From JAADHI01 sp964451325 (GTDB taxonomy: Bacteria; Nitrospirota; Nitrospiria; SBBL01; JAADHI01), in the NCBI GenBank assembly GCA_964451325.1, contig CAYVHO010000004.1, positions 62,001-126,000 on the forward strand: a DNA stretch of 64,000 nucleotides. The letters are read 5' to 3'. This document shows positions 1 through 8,818 of this stretch, piece after piece (position 1 is the stretch's first letter; each line of letters begins with the position of its first letter). The notes below the pieces were generated by a model, which was given only the letters and a program-made list of their open reading frames with translations, was not told the origin of the DNA and made no database searches. The translations under genes and the position numbers were made by a program.

Positions 1-2
1 TG

Positions 3-662
3 CATGGCGCAATTAACATGTTGGGTTTGGCCAAACGGCTCAAAATAAAAATATTTCAGGCATCAACTTCTGAGGTTTACGGCGATCCACTGGTGCATCC
101 ACAGATAGAATCCTATTGGGGGAATGTTAACCCGATTGGGGTTCGATCCTGTTACGACGAGGGAAAACGATGTGCCGAGACACTTTTTTTTGATTATCAT
201 CGTCAGCACGGTCTAGAAATCAAAGTCGCACGAATTTTTAATACCTATGGCCCGAGGATGTATCAAAATGACGGACGGGTGGTTTCAAACTTTATTGTGC
301 AAGCCCTTAGAAATGAACCGATTACCATTTATGGGGACGGAAAACAGACCCGTTCTTTTTGTTTTGCAAGCGATATGGTAGATGCTTTTGTACGATTGAT
401 GAATAGTCCTGATGGATTTACGGGGCCAGTCAATCTGGGCAATCCAAATGAATGTGATATGTTGGTTCTGGCTGAAAAAATCATTGAGTTGACGGCATCA
501 GGCTCAAAAGTTGTTTTCCAGCCACTTCCCAGTGATGATCCCACACGCAGACGGCCTGATATTACCGTGGCTCAAAAAATACTGGGCTGGCAACCAAAAA
601 TCCCTTTGCAAGAAGGTCTTCAGAAAACGATCGACTATTTTCAAAAAGCAGGTGTTTCTTAG
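3..662 (+). CDS. UDP-glucuronate decarboxylase-like SDR enzyme, 5' end outside window
   Basis: C-terminal 219 residues of an extended short-chain dehydrogenase. The frame is open to the window edge, so the Rossmann glycine motif is not visible. The STSEVYGDP segment and the YDEGKR motif (catalytic Tyr and Lys) are typical of UDP-xylose synthase-type UDP-glucuronate decarboxylases, which make UDP-xylose from UDP-glucuronate with bound NAD. The ARIFNTYGPRM and GDGKQTRSFC segments are also family hallmarks. It lies at the head of a polysaccharide locus and probably supplies a nucleotide sugar. The family call is secure; exact product specificity is inferred. Confidence 0.88.
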   Translation, partial: HGAINMLGLAKRLKIKIFQASTSEVYGDPLVHPQIESYWGNVNPIGVRSCYDEGKRCAETLFFDYHRQHGLEIKVARIFNTYGPRMYQNDGRVVSNFIVQALRNEPITIYGDGKQTRSFCFASDMVDAFVRLMNSPDGFTGPVNLGNPNECDMLVLAEKIIELTASGSKVVFQPLPSDDPTRRRPDITVAQKILGWQPKIPLQEGLQKTIDYFQKAGVS

Positions 663-766
663 CGAAGATGTGTTTGTGCGAGTTCTGTCTGCATTCCCTT
701 ATCTTGAAGGTTAGGTCCTCCTCTGGTATAAGTGATACAACTTGTTTCAATTGTTAATGACGGAGG

Positions 767-1702
767 ATGAGTATCTCAGTGAGATCTGTGGACGATTCGA
801 ATAGTAGTGAGGATGAGGTTGAGCTCATTGACTTGCTTCGTACGATTTGGGCCCGTCGTTACTTTATTATCCTTACAACCCTAAGCCTGATCCTGATCGC
901 TGGCGTGGGCATGCAAATGCTTCCCAAAAAATACGAAACAACCGCGCTGATTCAAATCGGACGGGTCTGGGAAAAGGAAATCGAAAACCCTTATTTAACA
1001 CGAGAATGGATGGGGAGTGATGCTTTTTTATTAAGAATCATTGAAAAACTCAACTTAAATATCACGCCACAAGAAATGAGAGAAAAAAAGCGGATTCAGG
1101 CCGAAGTATTAGAAAGTGGTCCCTCTGGGAAAAAGGTGCCGCTTTTACTTTCTCTGCGTGTTCAGGGTGAAGTCCCGCAGCAGACGGTCAAGATTGCCGA
1201 GACCGTTTCCCGTTTTTTAATCGAAAAGCACCACGCAAGGTTTCAGGAACGGCTTCAGGAACATCAGGTCTATGAAGAGAGCCTGACTCAGAATGTAGCG
1301 CAGATTGAAACAGCCATTCGTGGGCTTGAAGTCTTAATCGAAAAGCAGCAGATGAAACCCGTTGTCAATGCACCTTCGGTCATTCTCTTGCAATCTCAAC
1401 TGGAGCAGAAAAATGTACAGCTTCTTGAGTTTAAACGGGAACTAAAAGATACGCGAATCAATAACAACTCAAAAATAATAACAGAAAATACCCGTTTAAT
1501 TGCTGCGCCGATTATTCCGACAAAACCTGTTGGTCCTCGAATTTTTCTGTTTTCTGCCGTGGCCGGGGTACTGGGGTTTTTTAGCGCACTCTGTCTCGCT
1601 TTTTTCTTGGAATATTTGAAGCAGGTAAGGTCAAGTGAACTTGAATCTATAAACTTAAGAAAGAAAAAAAGAGAAAAGAGGAAGATTAGTGAGTTGATGT
1701 AG
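767..1702 (+). CDS. Wzz/chain-length determinant family protein (short)
   Basis: A 311-residue protein with Wzz topology: a cytoplasmic N-terminus ending in ELIDLLRTIWARRY, a first membrane helix at about residues 32-52, a periplasmic region with a coiled coil at about 170-235, a proline-containing PTKPVGPR segment, a second membrane helix at about 260-283 and a short basic tail. Such proteins set polysaccharide chain length together with Wzy. No kinase domain is present. The start is uncertain: GGAGG at 762-766 abuts the ATG at 767, so GTG at 779 (12-nt spacing) could be used instead. A second Wzz-like gene follows after 70 bp. Confidence 0.85.
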   Translation: MSISVRSVDDSNSSEDEVELIDLLRTIWARRYFIILTTLSLILIAGVGMQMLPKKYETTALIQIGRVWEKEIENPYLTREWMGSDAFLLRIIEKLNLNITPQEMREKKRIQAEVLESGPSGKKVPLLLSLRVQGEVPQQTVKIAETVSRFLIEKHHARFQERLQEHQVYEESLTQNVAQIETAIRGLEVLIEKQQMKPVVNAPSVILLQSQLEQKNVQLLEFKRELKDTRINNNSKIITENTRLIAAPIIPTKPVGPRIFLFSAVAGVLGFFSALCLAFFLEYLKQVRSSELESINLRKKKREKRKISELM

Positions 1703-1772
1703 TTTCATGATTTTTTTGTCTTTTTCTAGGTTCTTTTGATTCTGTGTTAATCTGCTTGTATTCGGAGATCTC

Positions 1773-3194
1773 TTGGGAAATGAATTGAAATATAAAAAGG
1801 AAATCAAGCCTTTCTATAAACCGGAAGACCTTCAGGAAGATGAAATTGACTTACTCACATTATGGCGAGTATTGGTAAAAAGAAAAAAAGTTATTTTTTG
1901 GACGACTTCTCTGGCCGCAATTTCAGGGTTTGTATTTTCCTTCTCACAAACGCCTGTTTACGAAGTCAAATCAAATCTGGAAATCGGGCACATCGGAGAA
2001 ACTTTGATTGAAGCACCACAAGTACTGCAAAGAACCCTCAAAATTGTTTTTAAGGTCGATCCTGAGAGACCGACTTCTGATGAAGTGAATGATTTGATCG
2101 TGTCGAGTATTTCTTTGGATAAAAACGCTGAAAATTTTTTGCGTATCAAAACAGAAGGTCTATCCAAAAATGAAGCCCTCAAAAAAAATGAGGAAGTTGT
2201 TCAATATGTTCAGGATCGTTTTCAGAACAAAATTGACCAATATATCCTAAGAAATAAAAACCAAATAAGGAATATTCAAAGAGAGATCGTCCATATTGGT
2301 ACTGTTGAGATAAAAGAGATTGATGCGCGGATCAAGCTCCTAAAAACACAGAATATTGTTAAAATTGATGAAGAAATTCAGCGTCTAAAAACCCAAGACC
2401 TTGTCAAAATTGATGAAAACCTTGAACGATTAAAAACACAGGATGTTGTTAGAATTGATGAAAAAATACATCGCCTAAAAACACAGGATATCCTTAAAAT
2501 TGACGAAAAAATTGAGTTTTTTCAAAAAGTGAAACTGGTATCTCTTCAAGCCAAAATTGACTTTCAAATTAAAAAGTTGAATGAATACAGTCATTCTGTC
2601 GGAGAAATTAACAGCCTCAAAGAAACAGACACAACATCTTCGATGATTTCTTCCATACAAATGCTGAATTATCAAAATTTAATTTTAAACGCTCAAAAAG
2701 ACATCGAAGATCTAAAATTAAACAGGAGTGTTATTTTAAACGAAACAATTCCCGAACTCTTAAGACAAAAAGAGAATATTCTTAAAGTGAGTATCAAAGA
2801 TTTAAATATTAGGAAAAACAACATTTTGAATGTCGATATAAAAAATCTTGTGATGCAAAAAGAAAATATTTCAAATGTAAGCATTGCAAACCTTCAAAGG
2901 AATAAAAATAAAATACAAAACGAAACAATCAGAAAGCTGGAAAATCGACGGAATATTGTCTTGAAGGCAAAAACGGCTAAACTGAGAGAAGAGATGGAAA
3001 CCCTTGAGTTCAATATTTCGAAAGAAAATTTACAAAATGCTGAGGTCGTTGGGGATTACCTTGTTTATGAATATCCCTTGCGACCACGAAAAAAACTCAT
3101 CATCTCTCTCGCATTTTTGATGGGCCTTTTTTTGTCAGTTGTATCGGTATTTTTACTCGAATCTGTTCGTAATCAGAAATTGCAGCGCACTTAG
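1773..3194 (+). CDS. Wzz-like protein with long 15-residue-repeat helical hairpin
   Basis: A 473-residue protein starting at TTG 1773, with GGAG at 1764-1767 placed 5 nt upstream. The N-terminus (EIDLLTLWRVLVKRKK) and the two membrane helices (about 39-57 and 442-466, the second preceded by YPLRPRKK) give Wzz/polysaccharide copolymerase topology. The periplasmic part is unusual. Residues 187-261 are five tandem 15-residue units of the type RLKTQDLVKIDEKI. After a spacer, residues 314-403 are six more 15-residue units with a different pattern (L, K, NI, N, I). This suggests two long antiparallel helical arms. It probably works with the preceding Wzz protein in polymer length control; that role is inferred from context. 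Confidence 0.8.
   Translation: MGNELKYKKEIKPFYKPEDLQEDEIDLLTLWRVLVKRKKVIFWTTSLAAISGFVFSFSQTPVYEVKSNLEIGHIGETLIEAPQVLQRTLKIVFKVDPERPTSDEVNDLIVSSISLDKNAENFLRIKTEGLSKNEALKKNEEVVQYVQDRFQNKIDQYILRNKNQIRNIQREIVHIGTVEIKEIDARIKLLKTQNIVKIDEEIQRLKTQDLVKIDENLERLKTQDVVRIDEKIHRLKTQDILKIDEKIEFFQKVKLVSLQAKIDFQIKKLNEYSHSVGEINSLKETDTTSSMISSIQMLNYQNLILNAQKDIEDLKLNRSVILNETIPELLRQKENILKVSIKDLNIRKNNILNVDIKNLVMQKENISNVSIANLQRNKNKIQNETIRKLENRRNIVLKAKTAKLREEMETLEFNISKENLQNAEVVGDYLVYEYPLRPRKKLIISLAFLMGLFLSVVSVFLLESVRNQKLQRT
2331..2555 (+). repeat. Five tandem 45-bp coding repeats (ascending arm)
   Basis: Five in-frame units of 45 bp begin at 2331, 2376, 2421, 2466 and 2511. Units 1-4 are very similar in both DNA and protein (LKTQ, then V/I-K/R-IDE). 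Unit 5 keeps the length but has diverged. The near identity of units 2-4 points to recent expansion by slippage or unequal recombination. Confidence 0.9.
2712..2981 (+). repeat. Six tandem 15-residue coding repeats (descending arm)
   Basis: Six 45-bp units run in frame from 2712, each beginning with Leu and sharing a pattern of Lys/Arg-x-Asn-Ile, Asn and Ile at fixed positions. They are more diverged than the repeats at 2331-2555. The equal 15-residue period in both arms suggests that they pack against each other. Confidence 0.8.
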
Positions 3195-3220
3195 TGCTTC
3201 TTCGATCAAATAGCGCTGCA
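3181..3220. repeat. 8-bp perfect inverted repeat at the edge of the inserted block
   Basis: TGCAGCGC (3181-3188) and GCGCTGCA (3213-3220) form a perfect inverted repeat overlapping the stop codon of the repeat-rich Wzz gene, just before the MNT/HEPN pair. No T-run follows, so it is not a clear intrinsic terminator. It could be a boundary scar or a recombinase site; this is only suggestive. Confidence 0.4.
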
Positions 3221-3242
3221 TCACTGCAATCGGAACTTCTAA

Positions 3243-3650
3243 ATGGATGAAACATTAGGAACCCATGTCATTCACACATTGCTCGACCAGTTTCCGGATA
3301 TCATAGTCGTTTATCGCTTTGGAAGCTGGGGTACCCCACAGGTGCGCAGCGACAGTGACATTGATCTGGAAATTCTGTCTGGGCAGAAATTATCCAACCT
3401 CGATCGCTGGGAATTGTCACAAAAGTTTGCACAGGTCATTTCCCGTGATGTTGATCTGGTCGATCTATCCGGGGCATCAACGGTGATGCGATTACAGGTT
3501 GTGGCCTATGGGGAGCGAATTTATTGCGCTGATGAGGCGATGACCAATCGATTTGAAACCACGGTCTACGCTGCTTATGCAAGATTGAACGAGGAACGGC
3601 GTGAAATCCTGTCGGACATCCGGGACAGAGGGCGCGTATATGCCCAATGA
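3243..3650 (+). CDS. MNT-domain nucleotidyltransferase antitoxin (MntA-like)
   Basis: A 135-residue minimal nucleotidyltransferase. The segment GSWGTPQVRSDSDID fits the GS-x10-D-x-D signature of the fold, and VDLVDL supplies the third-acidic-residue strand. Characterised MntA proteins neutralise a partner HEPN RNase by adding AMP. The HEPN partner follows directly with an overlapping start (ATG 3640). The pair sits between wzz and the pseudaminic acid genes and is unrelated to polysaccharide synthesis. The antitoxin is intact although its toxin is frameshifted. Confidence 0.85.
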   Translation: MDETLGTHVIHTLLDQFPDIIVVYRFGSWGTPQVRSDSDIDLEILSGQKLSNLDRWELSQKFAQVISRDVDLVDLSGASTVMRLQVVAYGERIYCADEAMTNRFETTVYAAYARLNEERREILSDIRDRGRVYAQ

Positions 3651-4052
3651 CGTTTTACTCAACGAGGTTGGAATTATTGAACGCTGCCTGCATCGTATTG
3701 ACGAAGAATATCGTGGACATGAAGACGAACTTGACAGAAATTATACCCGTCAGGATTCAATAATCCTCAACAGCCAACGTGCCTATGAAGCATCAATAGA
3801 TGCAGCCACGCATGTTGTGCGCCTGCGGAATCTGGGCATCCACAAGATAGCCGAGAAGCTTTTCTTTTGTTGAGCGAAGCAGGGATCTTGCCAGTCAGCT
3901 TATCTGATCAACTTCAGACCATGGTTGGATTTCGCAATATCGCAGTGCATGATTACCGAAAGTTGAATCTTGAAATTGTGCGAAATATTATTCAAAAGCG
4001 GCTTCCTGATTTTCGTGAGTTTTCGAAAATTGTTTTGGAGTTGGCTTTTTAG
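3640..4052 (+). pseudogene. HEPN-domain toxin (HepT-like, DUF86), frameshifted
   Basis: The first part (ATG 3640 to a stop at 3873) starts MPNDVLLNEVGIIERCL and reads as the N-terminal half of a HepT-type HEPN RNase. The second part continues in another frame from about 3855 to 4052 and holds the RNase motif RNIAVH (R-x4-H) in GFRNIAVHDY. Restoring one base in the T-rich stretch near 3860-3870 would rejoin the two frames at LLSEAGIL. As written the toxin lacks its catalytic motif. A sequencing error is possible, but other accessory genes in this window are broken in a similar way. Confidence 0.82.
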
Positions 4053-4162
4053 GCATAATTAGGCATTAAGAATTTAAGGTTGTGTAGGTGTATTACTGTA
4101 AACGAAACGATCCTAAATTCTATAAGTGAACACAGATTCGCAATGCTAATGAAGGGAAGTTT

Positions 4163-5173
4163 ATGCTAAATAACAAATCAATACTCATTACTGGCGGCAC
4201 GGGTTCTTTTGGCAAAGCTTTCGTCAAAACTGTTTTCAGTCGCTATCCAGATATCAAGCGTCTTGTCGTATATTCCCGAGACGAACTCAAGCAATTCGAG
4301 ATGTCTCAACAGTTTCAAGAAAGTTCCCATAAAGGGATTCGCTATTTCATTGGAGATGTACGTGACCAAAATCGCCTGCGCCGAGCAATGGAAGGTATCG
4401 ACATGGTGATCCATGCTGCTGCACTTAAGCAAGTGCCAGCTGCTGAATATAATCCCTTTGAATGCATCAAAACCAATGTATTCGGAGCACAGAACGTGAT
4501 CGAAGCTTGTCTGGATAACGATGTGCAACGCGTAGTAGCACTCTCTACCGATAAGGCTGCCGCACCGATTAATCTTTACGGTGCCACCAAACTCTGCTCG
4601 GACAAGTTATTTATTGCTGCTAACAACATTAAAGGTCATCGAGATATCCGCTTTAGTGTAGTTCGATATGGGAATGTAATGGGAAGTCGTGGTTCAGTGA
4701 TTCCATACTTCCTAAAAAAACGCCCCAGTAAGGCATTGCCCATTACTGATCCTGCTATGACGCGTTTTAACATTAGCCTGCAAGAAGGTGTTGACATGGT
4801 GTTGTGGTCGCTGGAAAATGCCTGGGGAGGGGAAGTTTTAGTGCCCAAAATCCCGTCTTACCGCATCACCGATGTCGCCAATGCCATTGGCCCAGAGTGT
4901 GAGCATCCGATAATTGGCGTGCGCCCTGGCGAAAAAATCCACGAAGAAATGATTACCACCAGTGATAGTTTCAATACTGTAGACATAGGTGCTTATTACG
5001 CAATTTTACCTTCTGGAGGTACCTACAGTATTTCAGAATATTGCATTAAAACAGGCGCAAAACTAGTGGAACCAGGTTTTTGCTACAACAGTGGCAGCAA
5101 TACCGATTATTTGACTGTCGATGAGCTACGCAATCTAATTAAAACGCATGTCAACCCTGAGCATAGCGTTTAA
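4163..5173 (+). CDS. pseB: UDP-GlcNAc 4,6-dehydratase (inverting), PseB
   Basis: A 336-residue SDR enzyme catalysing the first step of CMP-pseudaminic acid synthesis: C4 oxidation, C6 dehydration and C5 inversion of UDP-GlcNAc. The N-terminus has the GGTGSFGKAF nucleotide-binding motif, followed by YSRDELKQFEM, HAAALKQVPAAEYNP and STDKAAAPINLYGATK (catalytic Asp, Lys and Tyr/Lys). GVRPGEKIHEEM near the C-terminus is typical of the PseB group. It opens a tightly packed run of pse genes; pseC starts 4 bp downstream. Confidence 0.95.
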   Translation: MLNNKSILITGGTGSFGKAFVKTVFSRYPDIKRLVVYSRDELKQFEMSQQFQESSHKGIRYFIGDVRDQNRLRRAMEGIDMVIHAAALKQVPAAEYNPFECIKTNVFGAQNVIEACLDNDVQRVVALSTDKAAAPINLYGATKLCSDKLFIAANNIKGHRDIRFSVVRYGNVMGSRGSVIPYFLKKRPSKALPITDPAMTRFNISLQEGVDMVLWSLENAWGGEVLVPKIPSYRITDVANAIGPECEHPIIGVRPGEKIHEEMITTSDSFNTVDIGAYYAILPSGGTYSISEYCIKTGAKLVEPGFCYNSGSNTDYLTVDELRNLIKTHVNPEHSV

Positions 5174-5177
5174 TTCC

Positions 5178-6344
5178 ATGCGTGTGATTCCATACGGTCG
5201 TCAAGATATCTCGGAAGCTGATATTCAGGTCGTGGTGGACGTATTACGCTCTGATTTTCTCACGCAGGGTTCCGTCGTCCCAGCGTTTGAGAAAGCCGTC
5301 ACCACTTACTGTGGGACAGAGCATGCGGTAGCGGTCAACAGTGGCACGAGCGCTCTGCATATTGCTTGCTTGGCTCTTGGTGTGGGCCCAGGCGATATTG
5401 TCTGGACCAGTCCCATCACATTTGTGGCGAGTGCAAACTGTGCACTTTATTGTGGAGCACAGGTTGATTTTGTGGACATTGATTTGAGTACATACAACAT
5501 GTGCGTTGAACGGTTAGCAGAAAAATTAGCACAGGCTGAGAAATCAGGTTGTCTCCCAAAAGTAGTAATCTCAGTACATTTATGCGGACATCCTTGTGAG
5601 ATGGCCAGTATCCATGCCTTGAGCCAACGCTATGGCTTCAGAATCATTGAAGATGCATCTCATGCTATTGGCGGTAAATATAAGGACAAGCCGATTGGTA
5701 GTTGTGACTACAGCGACATCACTGTGTTTAGTTTTCATCCCGTCAAAACCATTACAACCGGAGAGGGTGGTATGGCCTTGACTAACAACTCTCAACTAGC
5801 CAAACATATGCAGCGATTACGTAGCCATGGGATTACCCGAAATGAGGCAGATATGACTCACCCATCAGAGGGTCCTTGGTACTATCAACAGGTCGATTTG
5901 GGTTTTAATTATCGCATGACAGATCTGCAAGCCGCCTTGGGTTTAAGTCAAATGCAACGTCTGGATACATTTGTGAGCAAACGACATGATATCGCTCGAA
6001 GATATGATAGACTACTGGCCGATTTGCCAATTATCAGGCCTTGGCAGCATCCAGAAAGTTATTCTGGAATGCATCTCTACGTGGTTCGTCTTGAACTCAA
6101 TGAAATCAAAAAAAAACATCGTGAGGTATTCAAATCGCTAAGAGAAGCTTCTATTGGTGTAAACCTGCATTACATCCCGGTGTACTCTCAGCCTTATTAC
6201 GTCGATCTGGGGTTTAAACCAGGCTACTGTCCAACAGCAGAGCAGTATTACGCAGAGGCAATTAGCTTGCCGTTATATCCGATGCTGACCGATGAACAGC
6301 AGAATGAGGTACTAACTGCTCTAATAGAGGCAATCAAACCATGA
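5178..6344 (+). CDS. pseC: UDP-4-amino-4,6-dideoxy-AltNAc transaminase, PseC
   Basis: A PLP-dependent DegT/DnrJ/EryC1 aminotransferase of 388 residues, second enzyme of the pseudaminic acid pathway, which aminates C4 of the PseB product. Visible motifs are NSGTSALHIA, EDASHAIGG (PLP-binding Asp), FSFHPVKTITTGEGG (Schiff-base Lys) and GFNYRMTDLQAALG. The start is placed at ATG 5178 (MRVIPYGRQDI) because this is the usual family N-terminus and it lies just after the pseB stop; the longer open frame back to 5148 would overlap pseB. Confidence 0.94.
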   Translation: MRVIPYGRQDISEADIQVVVDVLRSDFLTQGSVVPAFEKAVTTYCGTEHAVAVNSGTSALHIACLALGVGPGDIVWTSPITFVASANCALYCGAQVDFVDIDLSTYNMCVERLAEKLAQAEKSGCLPKVVISVHLCGHPCEMASIHALSQRYGFRIIEDASHAIGGKYKDKPIGSCDYSDITVFSFHPVKTITTGEGGMALTNNSQLAKHMQRLRSHGITRNEADMTHPSEGPWYYQQVDLGFNYRMTDLQAALGLSQMQRLDTFVSKRHDIARRYDRLLADLPIIRPWQHPESYSGMHLYVVRLELNEIKKKHREVFKSLREASIGVNLHYIPVYSQPYYVDLGFKPGYCPTAEQYYAEAISLPLYPMLTDEQQNEVLTALIEAIKP

Positions 6345-7036
6345 AAATTGCCGTGATTCCGGCCCGTGGTAAGAGTAAGCGTATTCCAAGAAAGAATATC
6401 AAGGAGTTCTGCGGTAGGCCTATGCTCGCATGGTCTATCGAAACCGCGAAAGCATCTAAATTATTCGACCACATTATTGTATCAACAGATGATGCTGAAA
6501 TCGCCACCGTATCGAAAACTTGGGGGGCAGAGGTTCCTTTCATGCGTCCTGCTGAACTTTCTAATGATCATGCGAATACCGTCGAAGTTATTGCTCATGC
6601 TACGCAGTGGGGGTTACAGCAGGGTTGGATGGTCTCAGCAGTATGTTGCGTCTATGCCACTGCGCCATTCATCCAAGTTGAAGACCTCAAGCGGGGCTTA
6701 GAAGCACTAGAATCCGGCGACTGGGCATATGCATTCACGGTAACTGACTTTGCTGCACCTATACTTCGGTCTTTCCGGAAACATTCTGAAGGCGGAGTCG
6801 AGATGTTTTTCCCCGAACATTTCTCAACTCGCTCCCAAGATTTCCAAAATGCAATACACGATGCAGGACAGTTTTATTGGGGACGTCCTTCAGCTTGGAT
6901 GGAGGGCAAACAGATTTTTGACCGGCATTCAGTACCCATCGCCATCCCGCGCTGGCGAGTGCAAGATATCGACACTCAGGATGACTGGATTAGAGCAGAG
7001 CTTATTCATAACCAATTAGAGGCCAAGAAAACATGA
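6341..7036 (+). CDS. pseF: CMP-pseudaminic acid cytidylyltransferase, PseF
   Basis: A 231-residue nucleotidyltransferase that activates pseudaminic acid with CTP. The N-terminus MKIAVIPARGKSKRIPRKN is the CMP-sialic acid synthetase-type CTP-binding motif, and STDDAEIA and RPAELSNDHA are further hallmarks. The C-terminal GQFYWGR and DIDTQDDW segments match the PseF subgroup. Its ATG overlaps the pseC stop (ATGA), indicating translational coupling, and its own end overlaps the next methyltransferase gene. Confidence 0.93.
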   Translation: MKIAVIPARGKSKRIPRKNIKEFCGRPMLAWSIETAKASKLFDHIIVSTDDAEIATVSKTWGAEVPFMRPAELSNDHANTVEVIAHATQWGLQQGWMVSAVCCVYATAPFIQVEDLKRGLEALESGDWAYAFTVTDFAAPILRSFRKHSEGGVEMFFPEHFSTRSQDFQNAIHDAGQFYWGRPSAWMEGKQIFDRHSVPIAIPRWRVQDIDTQDDWIRAELIHNQLEAKKT

Positions 7037-7668
7037 CGGACACATCTAAACATGTAACACCTCAGGAAACATTCTGGGCGGGAGATTTCGGGACAGAATA
7101 CATCGGCCGAAACGACAGCAAGCAACTTTTAGCATCTAACCTGAACTTCTTTACCAAGGCCCTAAAACAAGCGGGAAAGATCTCGTCTTGCTTGGAATTT
7201 GGTGCCAATATTGGTATGAATTTAAAGGTACTTCAGTTCCTTTACTCCGAAATAAAACTAAAAGGGGTTGAAATCAACCCTGATGCAGCTAAATTACTTA
7301 GGGACCTAATAGGTGAAGATAATGTTTACCAAGGCTCGATACTCGATTATCCTGTAACCGTTCAAGTCAATCTAGCATTGATAAAAGGAGTCTTGATTCA
7401 CATTAATCCTGAAATCTTGAGTGCTGTATATGAAAAATTATACCAAAGCTCAAGCCAGTATATTCTAGTTTGTGAATACTACAACCCTTCGCCTGTTGCA
7501 ATCCCTTATCGTGGTCATGCAGATCGCCTGTTTAAGCGAGATTTCGCTGGTGAGATGCTAGATAGATATCCTGACCTATGGCTCGTTGATTATGGTTTTG
7601 CGTATCACCGAGATATTGCATTTCCACAAGATGATATCACTTGGTTCTTGATGGAAAAGAGGAACTGA
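7033..7668 (+). CDS. Pseudaminic acid biosynthesis-associated methyltransferase
   Basis: A 211-residue class I SAM-dependent methyltransferase. The SAM-binding region reads CLEFGANIGMNL, followed by an acidic GVEINPDA strand. ETFWAGDFGTEYIGRN at the N-terminus and the CEYYNPSPVAIPYRGH segment resemble the methylase group found in pseudaminic acid loci. The acceptor atom is unknown. It overlaps pseF by 4 bp and is followed 1 bp later by the amidotransferase gene, so it is embedded in the operon. Confidence 0.82.
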   Translation: MTDTSKHVTPQETFWAGDFGTEYIGRNDSKQLLASNLNFFTKALKQAGKISSCLEFGANIGMNLKVLQFLYSEIKLKGVEINPDAAKLLRDLIGEDNVYQGSILDYPVTVQVNLALIKGVLIHINPEILSAVYEKLYQSSSQYILVCEYYNPSPVAIPYRGHADRLFKRDFAGEMLDRYPDLWLVDYGFAYHRDIAFPQDDITWFLMEKRN

Positions 7669-7669
7669 A

Positions 7670-8818
7670 ATGTTGAAGTATTGTAAGCATTGTGTAATGC
7701 CACACACGAAACCTGATCTTCGTATTGATGAAGAGGGTGTTTGTAATGCATGCCGTTCCATGGAAGAACGAGAAAAAGTTGATTGGGAACTACGCAGAGA
7801 AAAGCTGCTAACCCTTCTCAAAAAGTATCGTCAAAATGCGGGTAATTGGGACTGTATCGTCCCCGTAAGTGGAGGAAAAGATAGCACATACCAAGTCGTT
7901 CGCATGCTACAGTTGGGACTCAATCCGCTTTGCGTGACTTCAACGACTTGTGATCTTTCTGATATAGGCCGAAAAAATATTGATAATATCAAAAATCTTG
8001 GTGTTGATTACGTTGAGTTTTCTCCCAATCCAATTGTCAGAGCGAAGTTAAATCGTATTGGATTAACAGAAGTTGGAGACATTTCTTGGCCAGAGCACGT
8101 TGGAATTTTCACTATACCGGTGCGTGCTGCTGTTCAATTTAATGTGCAGCTCATTGTTTGGGGCGAAAATTCCCAAAATGAGTACGGTGGGCCTGCTGCT
8201 GCTTCAGAAAATAATGTGCTGACTAGGCGATGGCTTGAAGAGTTTGGCGGTCTTCTCGGCATGCGCGTATCTGATCTCACCGAGACATATGGCATTGAGC
8301 AAAGACACCTTTTCCCCTATAAATATCCCGACGAAGAGGAACTAAAGCGCGTAGGTGTTACGGGACTTTTCTTAGGGTATTATTTGCCTTGGGATGGTTT
8401 GTCAAACGCACTTATTGCCCAAGCAAATGGGTTTACAACTTTTGATAAGTCTGTGGAAGGGTCCATGGTCAATTACGAAAACTTAGATAATTGTCAAACA
8501 GGCATACATGATTACTTTAAATTCTTGAAATTTGGATTTTCTCGTGCAACAGATATCGCTTGTTTGCATGTGAGACGTGGGCGTATTACACGGCAGGATG
8601 CGATGGAAATTGTAAAAGCGCGTGATGGAAAATTCCCTTGGACCTACCTTGGTAAATCATTGCAGGACGTTCTTGTACCACTGAATCTTTCAATTGATGA
8701 ATTTATCAAGGTCTGCGACCGTTTCACAAACAAGAAGATATTTAAGCGAGATGGATCTGGCGCTTTGATTAAGGACAAACGTGGAAATTTGGAAAAATTG
8801 AATTACGACAATCCATGA
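7670..8818 (+). CDS. pseA: N-acetyl sugar amidotransferase (PseA/WbuX-like)
   Basis: A 382-residue PP-loop ATP pyrophosphatase. A CxxC pair at the N-terminus (YCKHCVMP and VCNACR) gives a likely zinc site, and the PP-loop is PVSGGKDSTYQV. Homologues convert an N-acetyl group of a sugar into an acetamidino group. They use ammonia delivered by HisH/HisF-like partners, which follow here directly. The expected result is an acetamidino derivative of pseudaminic acid. It overlaps the hisH-like gene by 4 bp. Confidence 0.9.
   Translation: MLKYCKHCVMPHTKPDLRIDEEGVCNACRSMEEREKVDWELRREKLLTLLKKYRQNAGNWDCIVPVSGGKDSTYQVVRMLQLGLNPLCVTSTTCDLSDIGRKNIDNIKNLGVDYVEFSPNPIVRAKLNRIGLTEVGDISWPEHVGIFTIPVRAAVQFNVQLIVWGENSQNEYGGPAAASENNVLTRRWLEEFGGLLGMRVSDLTETYGIEQRHLFPYKYPDEEELKRVGVTGLFLGYYLPWDGLSNALIAQANGFTTFDKSVEGSMVNYENLDNCQTGIHDYFKFLKFGFSRATDIACLHVRRGRITRQDAMEIVKARDGKFPWTYLGKSLQDVLVPLNLSIDEFIKVCDRFTNKKIFKRDGSGALIKDKRGNLEKLNYDNP

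Noticed and set aside
2331..2555. CRISPR-like 45-bp direct repeats
   Set aside because: The repeats are contiguous without spacers, in frame and encode a 15-residue protein repeat.
4178..4528. Long antisense open frame inside pseB
   Set aside because: PseB is clearly the real gene; the antisense translation shows no family features.
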